Shown piece after piece: positions 23,601-42,915 of a stretch of 64,000 nucleotides of DNA. Position 1 is the stretch's first letter. Each line of letters starts with the position of its first letter. The notes below the pieces were generated by a model, which saw only the letters and a list, made by a program, of their open reading frames with translations, did not search any database and was not told the origin of the DNA. Both the position numbers and the translations under genes were made by a program. Origin of the DNA: Litoditis marina (lineage: Eukaryota; Nematoda; Chromadorea; Rhabditida; Rhabditidae); contig OZ038435.1 in NCBI GenBank assembly GCA_964036275.1, positions 29,307,521 to 29,371,520 of the forward strand. The letters run 5' to 3'.

Positions 23601-26600
23601 AGTCACTGTCACTATTTAGCCTGGTTCAAACAAGACTCGATACGGCCATTGATCTACAGAAAGCGTATATATTATTCGAAGAATTTCTCTGGCTCAGAAA
23701 TTTTACAATTCGTTTCAGGAATGGGTCCCCCTCGTGAATGGAAAGTGTCTAGGATTCCAGGCTATTTCCCAAATGCACCAAGCAGAAGTGAGTAATGTAA
23801 TTTGTTTGAGTTGGGCTCTTTCAAAACGATGTTTCCAGAAAAGAATTTTCGCGGCTCTTCGAATCTGCAATTTTCACTCGTCTCCGATGTTTCACCGAAC
23901 CGATAATTCCATATAGTTGACTTCTTTTGTAATATTGACTTCTTTTGTAATAGTTCTTTGCGACTAGATTGACATTTTGATATTTCGGTAGTTTATCATC
24001 AATGTTAGATGAATAATAATTATAAGCGAATTATTTTCAGGTGAACGGTGAGGAGAGGAAGATCGGCGAGCAATTGTCACGTCTCACAGAAGCAATTCGA
24101 CTATCCGAAATCGCCGTGAAGTAAGTTTATTGATTGTGTTCATGATCATGTGCTACTGTGGCTCCATGGCTATAACACTTTTTGTAAGAGATTAAAGTGA
24201 AAAACAGTGTGCTCGTGAGGAGAGTCATGGGAAAACAAAAGCTTTTGCTGGTTTTGTAGATGTGGTGAGAGCCCGTGTCGCGTGTCCCCACCAACTATAA
24301 AATATAATTGATCTGTGAGCCTGACATTATAACAATAGAAGTGTAAAAATTGGAATGTATGTAAGGTAACCAAAAGGTAAATAAAAAATGTAGCAATTCG
24401 TCAGTTTCAGATACCTGCCAGCCGGAGTTCTGGGTGATTGGTTGGCGCCCATTCAGAAGGCGTTTGCTGCTGCCAAGAAGGACAACGATTTCATTGTGAG
24501 TTACAATTACATGTCAACAATAATGCCAATCCAAAATATTTTCTTTAGTTTGTGTATTTTTCACTTTATCTTATTGTAGTAGTGTTCATATATTTTAAGT
24601 TTTACTAGAATCTATAAATCATCCCAGTAGATTTTCTCAAACGTCTACCATCATACCGTGAATATACTCTTAAATTCATATAGTTACAGATAGGTGAACA
24701 TTGTTAAACTTATCGAAGAACGATACTGAGATTCAGTAGAGAACGCGAACGTTAGCCGCGAATGCAGCTTTTCGGTACATTCACATCGTTTCGTGGATGG
24801 CTAACTAAGTACATAACGCCGTTTAGAAACAGTTGTAGTTACCCACAACAAAGCCAAGATATAAACCATCTTTCAGTACCACGAGCGCGTGGCCGACTTC
24901 CGCACCCTGCCGGCTCTTCCGCGAGCCGCCCTGGCCAAGCCATTGCCCGTCGGAAACCCTCTATCCCCTCGTTTCAAAGGTGGGACATTCTATTATATAT
25001 ATAATAGATCGTTCTGTAACTGTTTGTAAAATCAACCGAAAATTGTTCTCTTTTCAATTTGTGTTGTAACACCTAGACTTGAAGTTTTTATGAGAACGGT
25101 GTTTTGTGGGGCTTAAGTTGCATCCTGTTAATTGTCCTCATCTTCCAATAGAAGGTTATATTATATTTTCGGTATCGTCATAAAGAGTTCAAGTTTCCGT
25201 ACCGTAATCGATGTATTTTCCAGATATGTTCTGTAACCTGGTACCCGTACAAGTGCTGAATGCGATGCAGGCCTACAAGGGAAGAAAGGGCGAGATTGTG
25301 AATATCGAATCGAGTCGAATGAGGGAACACACGCAGATTATGAATGGGTGGGTGGCAGACACCAGTAAGGGCTGGCTATTCTCCAGAAAGAAACCAGTTT
25401 TACCATCAAAATGGTTCACATTTGTTGATTTTTCTCTTTTTTTCCACGTAAATTGCTCACTATAGGAAGCTGTTTCCGAAATGTTTCTATTTGAACAGCC
25501 CACTGGGGTGTGGGCTGGTCGGCACTGGAGTTAAGAAGGTTTCCAACTAGTAACATTTTATTCTGTATGATTTTCATTTTTTGCATTTCAACATATTTAT
25601 TGCAGTATTCTGGCGTCGCTCAACCTGCCAGCCGCTCTGGATGACGTCACTTCGACAGAGACTCTTCCCGAATCAATCAAGCAGAAGTCGGCTAAGGTTT
25701 GTTGACCAATCTATTCAGAACGAGTTTCAGTAGTGTACCTATGAAGATAGAATGCATACTTTGCCTTTGCAAACTTTTTTATAGGTAGGCATTCGAGAAG
25801 GAGCTAATTTTTAGTAAGTTGGACAGGCTGTACTTGAAAAAAAACTGCCACTCGCTTCGTAAAAGTTTAAAAGAGCAATTGTTATTCTCACAATTGGAAA
25901 AACTGAGAATCTAAAGAAAAATAAAAACTCCTCAAGTGGTCTGTTTCAGTCATTGTGGAAAGATTTTGAATTCTGAGACAGGAAATTATCTTCCTGATCA
26001 CACACTTTTCAAGTTTTGTCGCTGGATTGATAGTTTGAGAGGATGTACACATTATTTTGCAGGTGAAACAGGCTGGTGGCGGCGCAGAATTGTTGCGTCT
26101 TTTCAACGAACTTCCCGCTCTGTACAAGAGAAACTTGGAGATTCTTGACGAGGTTTGATTCAGATTCCCCATTCAATTAGTTAGTACTGTGATTAAAATT
26201 ATGAATTTGTTTCCTTTACCGAGTAACTGGGCTTTAATGAGTTTAGATTGTGAAACGTCCAACAACAAAACAGTTTGCAGTTTCTGATATTCACTGGAAG
26301 GCAGTTAACAAATGAATAGATTACTGCCTTCGTAATGAATACAAAACTCATAATTGATACAAAATGAAAATGTTCAACCTTTTTCCATTTCTGGTTTTTG
26401 CAGACGAATCGCCTTTTGACGGAGGAGAAGGAGAGTGACGACACTCTGCGACGACAGTTCAGCACAAAATGGTCCCGAATGAGCAGCGAGCAACTCACGG
26501 GACCACTGGTCCAGGTGAGCTATACTTGAAGTGGGGAACATTGACTTTTTCCCCCCCACCTTTCTGAATTTGTATTGCGTTTGGGGAATTGTAGTTGGAC

Positions 26601-29600
26601 CCCCCCCCCCCCCCCACCGGGGGGTTATAATTCAATTTATCACCTGCAATACAAAAGTTTGAGGGTGGGGGGTAAAAAGTAAACATTTCCGGTATTGAAG
26701 TTCAACCCCCCACTCGTTGAAGTTTGACCCCCCACCATTGAAGTTCCACCCCCCGCCGACCCAAGTGGGGGGTGAATAGTAAATTTCGAAGTTGAATTTT
26801 GACCCCCCCCCCCCCCCTCTCCTAGATTTTCAGGTTTTAGCTTGGGTGGGGGGTTGAAGTGCTACGGGGGGGACTCAACTAAAGTGGGGGGCGATACTTC
26901 AATTTTCCCTTGAAGTGAACTGAACTGAAAAAAGTTGCGATAATTCAATAGAGGTGCTCTATGTATTCTTTATAAGAGGGATGAATGAACTAAATACCTC
27001 AAAGATTAAACCGCCTAGGTAACCGACTACTTTTCAAGTTTTCAACACAGCGGGTCAAGAACAAAAGGAGTTTTGCGACTTTCGGCAAACTGTTTAACGT
27101 GTTGAGATGATAGCCGTAGGTGCATCCTAACGCCAATGGACCGTTTCGGCATTTCCATCTTAAATTGCGAAATACAGGTAAATTTGAGCAAAACTTAAAT
27201 CTTGAGCGAGGGATAAACAGAAAAGGCGGATACATTTCTCTATAGCTCATTCTCCATATTTTAGGAAGTGGGCAAGTACCGTGGAATTCTGCACACTGCC
27301 TCGAATGCGGACAAAATGGTTCGCGACAAGTATGAGGCTAATCGAATGGGAATCGATCTTTTGAGCAAGACGGAGGTAAGTCTACATCATACTTCCATTT
27401 CATAAAAATGGCGCAGGAGTTTAAACGCAAAAAATGGGTTCATTTCAGAATGATAGAGTTGTCAGACCTCATTGGCACATACCAGAAATATCCATCTGTT
27501 ATCTACCAAAACCCGGTTTTCCGTCTGAAATCCCATTTCTTCGCTTTGCATCAAGAAGTGACTGAATGTAATCATAACATTTGATAGCTTTGCATCAAAA
27601 GGGCTTGTTTCTCACGTGGGACAGCAAAATAATCCGTTTTCGGACCAAACTTGAAAACGGTTACCAAACTGTGAGTCGAACCTCAACGTGGTGTGCTTTC
27701 AGGTGGAACTTCGATCATCCATCCCCGGCCAGCAATCTCATTCTGGGGGCGGGGCCACCGAGGCAGTTCAGAAGCTGCGAGGGCTCATGGATCAAGTGCA
27801 ACAAGTGAAGGTGGAGAGGGAGAAACTTGAAAAGGTATCCCAATCATGTCTCCTACATTAGGATTGAAAAATAACTAAACGAAATTCGAAATTTCGCACT
27901 CGATTACCAAACATATCGTACATGTATAGTTCTTGTCATTCCTACTTGGAATAAATCAGTATGCTTTTAAACTTTTGCATGGTTCTGTAATGATTCTGTA
28001 GTTTTGTAGACATGGATTCTTCGATGCGACATGCAACCGAGCGTGTTTCAAATAGCGTTTCATGTTCTATTTTGTCAGTCTGTGTTGGATACTGCGCAAA
28101 TCATTGCTTTTATACGTCGATGTTTTACAGATCTTTTGAATTCTTGTTTTTTCAGGACCTGAAGAATGTCGAATGCGACATTGCGAATGATTTCATGAAA
28201 GCCATGGGAGAGAGTGGTCTCTTGAACGAGGAAAATATCTCCAAGGAAAAAATACAACAGGTAAACGATCGAATTTCATGTACTTTTGCTCGGTTTCACT
28301 TTCATAAAGTTTCTACTCTTTTTGTAAGTAATTTTTAACATTTTTCTTTAGATTTACGGTCCCATGAAGGAGCAGGTCAACGCGAGTATCAAGCAGCAGG
28401 AGCATATTTTGGCCGAGCTTGAGGTGAGCACAACAAATTTCCTTATTATATATTCCTATCAGTACACCATATTGCAACAATATGAAGTGAATGAATAATT
28501 CTTGAATCAGTATCAGACAGTATGATTAGAACATCATTGAAAAACCGGAACGTGTTGTGTCTTGTTGTCATTCCATGATGAGATTGATTGCTTGATAAGA
28601 AGTTTCACGGATGAGCGATGAATCATCATAATTTATGTGATTAGATTCCACATAATAAGTGGATTTAAATCGGTATTCGCTGATTCAGTTGTGTTTAACT
28701 GTCAAAATCCCAAACTAATACTCGCTGGCCTGAAACAGCTGCGTGTTAGTCTATTCTGCTGTGTTTGTAGTACGATTTCCCCTTGTTTGGGGTTTAGTTC
28801 GTACTTTTGGTGTATACGTAGATCAAACTATAAGTAGGATATATTCTCACCCTATATAATATCTTTTCATTCAAACTACAATTCTTTCTTACAATTCGTA
28901 ATTGAAGTGCCACATATACCAATGTGGAAAGACATGTGTTCAATCGCGAATAAACATTCTATTCTATTCTTTTTCAATCTCATCCTATATTATGCCTTTG
29001 CAGACGTGGAATGGCCGTTTCACGCAGGAGAAGACTGGGTCGGCGGGCGGAGCTGAGAGAGAAAAGACCCTCAAACAGTTGGCCACCGGCTTCGACGCCT
29101 TCAATGAGTTGAAGGGGAACCTGGAGGAAGGAACCAAGGTAACCAAGTTTCTCAAACCACATTAGTTTCAGCAAAGAGGTAAACTGTTAAAACCTATCTG
29201 AAACGCCTGAACATCATGAGCGGACTGACCACAACCCTGGTTAGTGGTTAGTAGGTAAGGGTTGTCTCTGAGAGAATGTGCCACATTTCATAACGACCAA
29301 TTTGGCGTTACAACTTACAAAAGTGAACCCACATTTCCAGTTCTACAACGACCTGACGCCGATTCTGGTACGACTGCAACAGAAGGTCTCCGATTTCGTG
29401 TTTGCCCGCCAGACGGAGAAGGAGGATCTCATGAGGCAGATGCAGCAGAACATCGTGTCTGGAGGAGGAGCTGCACCACCACCAGCTGCACCATCTGGAG
29501 GTAGGGTGGAGACATGGGTCAGACTACAATTTACTGGTTTTGATGTGACCTACTACATTGAGAATTACCTGTAACATTTGTGAATCGGAGAAAAATGTTC

Positions 29601-31748
29601 ACGCATTTCTTTCATGTCGTGTATTTTTGTATTATGCCTAGAAATGTGTTGACGGATCATTATTCAATTGGTGTCAAGTTCATCTTTTTACTGTGAAATA
29701 ACTTTGATAAGAGGAGTGATTGCTGCACACATTGGTATATGTGGCACTTCAATTACGAATTGTAAGTCCATGTCTTTCTCGCAATGGACGGTTTGGTGAT
29801 TTTTCTATTGTTATCGGTTAGTCGGTGATCTTGTTTGTGTCTAGGTTCGGGTGCTCCCCCTCCCCGCCCGCCGCCTCCCCGTCCCGCCTCGGATGCCACT
29901 GCACCCACCGCTCCGCCACGCACCACGGCAGCCATGCAAGGTAGGCACCGGATTCACGGTGAGACCGCTCGACAAGAACGGTTTCAGGGAATGGGCGGAA
30001 GAGAGACAAAACCGCTTCCCATATCAAACACGAGCGGTTATGAATAATAGAGCAGATTTCCTAATTAAAATCTTGAAAATTTCAACAAAATAGCGTGCCC
30101 GAAACCACTTTGCGGTTTCCTTGCGGCTGCCGCCACGCACCACGGCAGCATTGCGAGGTAGGATTTAGTAGGTTGCGGGAAGGTGGATGAAACGAAAGGA
30201 AACGTTATGAGACTAGTAATATTAGTTATGTATGATGAATGCTGTTGTCAGTGTGCACCAAATGTTGTGAAGTGCTTGTCCAAGTAGCAGAATACTGCCA
30301 TCTACCATTTGTAGTGTGAAGTTAATTGTGGTTGCTTCTATATGCATAGTTATTGTGATTAGTTGGTGCCAATCTGTAGTCTGTGTTAAGTATTCATTTT
30401 CAGTCGTCACCTGATTCGTCAATGTCTAAAACAGGGGGCGTCCCGCTGGGGATGCATTTGAGAGAGCGATGGCAACTAACTATAGTAATGCACCATATAA
30501 TTTTAAATACTTGTCAAATCAGTTCATCACCACTGTGTTGCTCAACTTCTTTCTCGATAACAGGTGACACTCCCGCTCCTCCCCAGCAGCCGGCTCAGAA
30601 TGTGATGTCGCAGCCCCCACAGCAGCCACCCTACTACCAGCAGGCCATGCCCTACGGTTCGTCTATCATTTCACCCCTCAGTTAATTCATTTCGCAGACT
30701 GGACTTTGTTGTGTGCGGTGCTTGAACGTTAACTGGATCGCCTATTGTGCGAAAGGTTTCATTAACTATCTAAGTTGTACTAACCGTCCGCGATATGTAT
30801 AGTATGTTTCACGCACTTATAACCCTCTACAGTAATCTGCGCAAACTTCCAGGCTCTTTTTAGGTAGTTTGATGTTTTTAGAATGACTTAAAACTCTGCT
30901 ATTGTGTTTTCTACCTTCACTCCTACAAACTCTGAAAGTTTGAGATCAAATTAATAATTTATTTATTAGAAATAGCCTTCTGAATGTTTTACAGATTACT
31001 GTAGAAGGACATTGATTGGTGAAACGAACTATAGTTCGTTTGCATTTTTGAGCAACTGTCTGCATGACGTTTTATTTAGTATTGTTCTTAGTTGCATGGC
31101 ATTTTTTTAGAAGATACTTGGTTCCTAATGAGTGTATGGATGCTCCCTGGATTTTGTTCATAGTTTACGAATGTGCGCGAATTTCTGTTACTCTGTTCGA
31201 AATTTACATTTACTATCTGAGAAAGGAGAACTGAGTATTCTCGAGATTTTGTTAGGTTCACGTTCGAAAGTCAGGAAATTAGAGGAGTATCGGATTTTCG
31301 GAATGGTTCATGTACATATCTGAATTGCAGGTCAGCCGCAGCCTCCCCCGCAGTACCAGCAGCAAATGCCCTATTACCAGCCGCAGTACCAACCGAACTT
31401 TGCGAATCCCTACATGACATTCCCCGGTGCTTTTCCCAATTATCAGGTTAGTCTTTCTAAAACGTGTTTGAATTTCTCTTTTCTGACTGTGAATACAAGA
31501 TCTCTGAAAAGAAAATGCTTACTTCAGAATTCAATTTCGATTACAAGAATAGCTAATGTTGATTGTATCCTATCCCATGATTTTTCCTTTGGTTTCTCAC
31601 TTCCTCGTTTCAGCAAGGCCAGCAGTATGGCCAGTTCCCTCAGGGAATGGCCCCCCAACAACAGCTACCGTACACCCCGCCGGCTGGTCAGAATCAACAG
31701 AACCCCTTCCACCAATACAACAATAACCAGCAGCAGCCCCCTCAATAG
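20689..31748 (+). CDS. alx-1: ALIX / PDCD6IP homologue, BRO1-domain ESCRT accessory protein
   Basis: ALIX binds ESCRT-III through its BRO1 domain and links endosomal sorting, recycling and membrane scission. Exons: 20689-20826, 21163-21239, 21925-22039, 22477-22624, 22890-23033, 23299-23408, 23719-23787, 24041-24120, 24411-24495, 24877-24979, 25224-25347, 25606-25696, 26063-26152, 26404-26514, 27265-27375, 27703-27834, 28156-28260, 28352-28423, 29004-29138, 29341-29500, 29845-29940, 30564-30656, 31331-31446, 31614-31748. They total 2640 nt (879 codons plus TAG), close to the family's usual 870-880. BRO1 covers about residues 1-360 ([12 protein letters not shown], then [10 protein letters not shown]). 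The V domain covers about 370-720 ([13 protein letters not shown], then a long coiled coil). A Pro/Gln/Tyr-rich tail follows, with PTAP at residues 754-757 (bases 29904-29915), the classic TSG101-binding tetrapeptide, and NPF near residue 865, an EH-domain ligand. The gene is complete and every phase is consistent. Confidence 0.97.
21438..21740. repeat. Foldback element with GGTAACC motif array (alx-1 intron)
   Basis: Ends CTAGCGTTAG and CAGCGTTAGCTA; inner arms are repeated GGTAACCT and AACCGG words in opposite orientations. The right terminus reads GTAGAATTGGCC. Confidence 0.85.
22333..22453. repeat. Palindromic MITE family A, copy 1 (alx-1 intron)
   Basis: Near-palindrome whose ends read AAGNAGGACGATTA and ATAATCGTCCTTC, with the core TTTAAACTGCAATTGAAAA and its mirror around the centre. 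Confidence 0.85.
26535..26912. repeat. G/C-tract element, family F (alx-1 intron)
   Basis: About ten tracts of 6-16 C or G separated by words such as GAAGTTC and AGTAAA, including a C16 run at 26600-26615. Confidence 0.8.
28756..28838. repeat. Short inverted repeat family C (alx-1 intron)
   Basis: CTGCTGTGTTTGTAGTACGAT at the left, GATCAAACTATAAGTAG at the right. Single arms of the same family occur near 2205, 5295, 6538, 8446, 15430, 17222, 35280, 44270, 46338 and 54945. Confidence 0.65.
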
Positions 31749-31965
31749 ATTACTCGACTGTTGCTCATAGTGCATGTTCCTCTTTTTCATTAGGTTTTAT
31801 TCCACTCCACATTGGAGCCTGTGAAACACACAGTCTCATTAACATTATGTAAAGAATATACACTCGTTTTTACTGGATGAGTTTTTATCCCGATGTCAGT
31901 ATTGTTGTGATGTGTTTCTGGTGTGTACGATATTTACGGATTACTATGCGTGTTAGCCAATTATA

Positions 31966-31971
31966 AATAAA
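31966..31971 (+). promoter_or_regulatory. Poly(A) signal AATAAA of alx-1
   Basis: AATAAA about 220 nt after the TAG at 31746-31748; the only canonical hexamer before the minisatellite. Confidence 0.6.
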
Positions 31972-32039
31972 ATTCATCGAATTGTTGTTTTCCGACACCC
32001 GTCTGCTACAACGAGCACACTAGCAGGTCAGATTTGTGA

Positions 32040-32600
32040 GGGTCCTGCCATTTTTGAAGCAGCCTCTACGAGAGAGCTGCAGGTCAGAGAGATGCAGATG
32101 ACGATAGAGCAATAGTGTCAGACCAGTGAGACGCAGGCGACGAGAATGGTAGGTCAGAGAGAAGAAGACGGCGAGAGAAAAAGAGTGGCAGGTCAGAGAG
32201 ACGCAGACGACGAGTGGGAAAGAGTGCTAGATCAGTGATACGCAGACGACAAAAGGGGTAGATCGGAGAGACGCAGACGGCGAAAGAAAAATCGTGGGAG
32301 GTCAGAGAGACGCAGACGACGAGAGAGAAAGAGTGCCAGAACAGTGAGACGCAGACGACAAGAGGGGTAGATCGAAGACGCAGACGGCGAAAGAAAAATC
32401 GTGGGAGGTCAGAGAGACGCAGACGACAAGAGAGCAATAGTGTTAGATCAGTGAGACGCAGACGGAGAGAGAGAGTAAGACTGACAGGTCAGAGAGACGC
32501 AAACGACGAGAGAGCAGGAGTGGTAGGTCGGAGAGACGCAGACGGCGAGAGCGAAAGAGTGACAGGTTAGAGAGACGCAGACGACGAGAGTGGTAGGTGT
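32040..32600. repeat. GACGCAGACGACGAGAG minisatellite
   Basis: About a dozen imperfect tandem copies of a unit built around GAGACGCAGACGACGAGAG, with spacers such as AAAGAGTGCCAG and GGGGTAGATCG. It lies between the tail-to-tail ends of alx-1 and mcm-5. Long antisense frames through it are a by-product of the repeat. Confidence 0.85.
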
Positions 32601-32959
32601 GTCTTCGGCCTCATTTATCCCTTCAGTTTTTACCACTTTTATCGCGGAAAAAAAGGGCATCTGTTTCATCCAACTGGCGCAGTGTTTCATTCAAAAAGGA
32701 AGATTTGACCTGTACTTACTATCATTTTCCGGAATGTAAGCATGAACTTTGAAACTTCATTTAGAAAAGAACAGTAAAGCAAATCCACTTCGGATAGCAC
32801 ACGCTGAGATAGAGGAATAAGTGAAACCGAATATACAACGAGGTGAACGGAACCGAGTAGGGGGGAGATCCATGAGGGGACGCATATTACAAAGTACGAA
32901 TATTAACAATCTAGCAAAATGCGAAAACTGATCAAAAACAAAAGAATGTTGATGGTAGA

Positions 32960-41026
<8,067 letters not shown>

Positions 41027-41259
41027 GACAGAACGGTCTCGAGAGTCGACGCTGAACAAGAAAGTAAGTTAGAGCAAAGCACGGAGAAAAACAGATTACA
41101 TCTAGTCATTTTGCAGAGGAATTTTCGCTCGTTCAATCTGGACTGTCAACAACATATAATGTAATTAATAACTACTAAATTCAAAGATTTATGGAAGAAA
41201 AAATGAGATAGAAAGGAGATAAAACCAAGGCCGCCGAGAGCGCGGGCGGCCGATTCAGT

Positions 41260-41308
41260 TTGAACGCTCCATTTTCGCGCACAATCCTGTTTTGGCGCCA
41301 ATTCAAAC
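41260..41308 (-). promoter_or_regulatory. Paired E2F and CHR-like sites upstream of mcm-5
   Basis: TTTGGCGCCAA (41292-41302) and TTTTCGCGC (41273-41281) match the E2F/DP consensus. Each has a TTTGAA word, a CHR-like LIN54 site, beside it: 41260-41265 on the plus strand, 41303-41308 on the minus strand. They lie 234-282 nt upstream of the mcm-5 ATG, where S-phase genes of other animals carry such sites. The motifs are seen; binding is inferred. Confidence 0.5.
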
Positions 41309-41837
41309 CATTCATATAACGCCCGGCTGGCCTGAACCATTTTGGTGCGAGTGCCATGATTGAGTGGGGAGATAAGGAGCTCTGGGTGGGAAATAAGAGA
41401 GAACGTACAGTTATTCTCGTTCTGCGTTGTGCTCTAATATGTATAGTTCAACTTTCTCATAATTGTGACCTTATCTGCGAATACCGGAATCAAACGAAAC
41501 AGTATCACATGAAACATGAAAGTCAATCGCAAACGGCATATAAAATTCATCACATATCCTCTTCATTTTGGGTTTTGAATGTTATATGAGCTGAGGCGTG
41601 AGGGTCATACATTTTCACTGAAGTATGTGATTGAGTACCTACGAGATGAATTATCTAAATCTCCAGTTATCTTTGGCAATGCGGGAAAATTCACCAAATA
41701 GAAAGAAGAAAAGAGTGATAGGTGCTCATTCCGACTCCAGTACTACAGTATCACACAATAAAGTATCAATGATTTTTGTAACCAGGTGTGACACTAGTGT
41801 TTCATTATGTCAACGAACCCTTCCAAACTTCCACAGT

Positions 41838-42695
41838 GATTCTATAACGACAAGTAAACTACTAGTGAACTCCTACCACACTCCAATTCTACTACTAGAA
41901 AACTACTAGTTTTCTTGTAGTAATGTAGGCGTAGGGGAGGAGTAAAACTATAGTTCTACTCCTACCTAACTACTAGTGAGATGGTAGTCAGCTACTAGTT
42001 TATCTGTGGTAAAAGTCAATTTTGAAAAATAAAATAAAAAATAAAAAAAATTTATATTTTTTAGGATCATATATTTTCTATAAGTAGTTACGTTATCCTC
42101 TATTGCATTACTCTGCTGTTTAACATGTTTTGCACCATCCGGGACTCGAACTGTCGAGCTCTCGCTTCTGAAGCGAGACACTTACCACTGCGCCACGCTG
42201 CTGATGTCTGAAGGCGCGCCACAATCGTATACGATTACAGGCGCGCTTCACTGTTCAGCGCTCACTATGGAATAACGTGAATGCGCTACGAGCCCTAACA
42301 ATAAACCTTATACTTAAGCCTGTTCTATAGTAGCACTAATAAAATAAAAGCACTAATAAAATAAAATAAAATTTTCCCATATTATGAATGTTCAACACTT
42401 TCCTGCCTAATTAGAGTACTACAGGTTTCTACTAGCTTACGAGTAAGTTACTACTAGCCTACGAGTAAGTTACTACTAACTGTCTACGTGCTCATAATGC
42501 CTAATATTCACTGTGATTTAACTTCTGAGGAGATAATGTAACGTTAAAAAAATAGTTTCAGACTGCCAAAATGCATTTTTTTAATTTGCCGTACGCATTT
42601 ACTACTAGTTTTCTACGAGGATACCCCTGGTGCACTACAGGGGTACTCCTCCTTTACTACTACTACTAGTTTACTACGAGTTTACCTGTAGTCCC
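41838..42695. repeat. Element with ACTAGTAG-rich ends
   Basis: Left part (41838-42010) and right parts (42410-42490, 42597-42695) are packed with CTACTAGT and ACTACTAG words. The middle holds a tRNA-like sequence and AATAAAATAAAA repeats. Confidence 0.7.
42118..42202 (-). repeat. tRNA-like SINE or pseudogene
   Basis: The minus strand has TGGCGCAGTGGTAAG, a good anticodon-type stem CTCGC TTCAGAA GCGAG, and AGTTCGAGTCCCG. The T-stem 5' side and the acceptor stem are mismatched, so I do not call a functional tRNA. Confidence 0.6.
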
Positions 42696-42915
42696 AGATT
42701 TCCTATGAGCTTTGTTGAAAAACTCGCCCTGAGGGTGAGTAAGCAACTAAATCCATACATAAACATTGCACCAGAAACAAATACAACATATTCGACACGT
42801 TTTAAGTTTGATTACAGCTCTGAGCAATTGACTACATACAATGTTGATACGAGTAAATGACTACAATGAAATATCTACTGGAGAGAAGTTTCCACTGCAG
42901 AAGTTCTTCGTGCGC

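Larger units (their letters stand above)
31749..32959. other. Convergent 3' region between alx-1 and mcm-5
   Basis: Holds the alx-1 3' UTR with AATAAA at 31966-31971, a GA-rich minisatellite (32040-32600), and about 350 nt of AT-rich DNA that should contain the mcm-5 3' UTR. I saw no clear AATAAA on the minus strand. Confidence 0.6.
41309..42915. other. Intergenic region between mcm-5 and the RNF216-like gene
   Basis: No exon found. Contents: the mcm-5 upstream region, then a large element whose two ends are rich in ACTAGTAG (41838-42695) and which encloses a tRNA-like sequence, then the short 3' end of the RNF216-like gene. Confidence 0.6.

Noticed and set aside
32084..32690. Antisense Ser/Leu/Cys-rich ORFs
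   Set aside because: Translation of the GACGCAGACGACGAG minisatellite.
42118..42202. tRNA-Leu(CAG)-like sequence on the minus strand
   Set aside because: The anticodon stem is good but the T-stem and acceptor stem do not pair; treated as a SINE or pseudogene.
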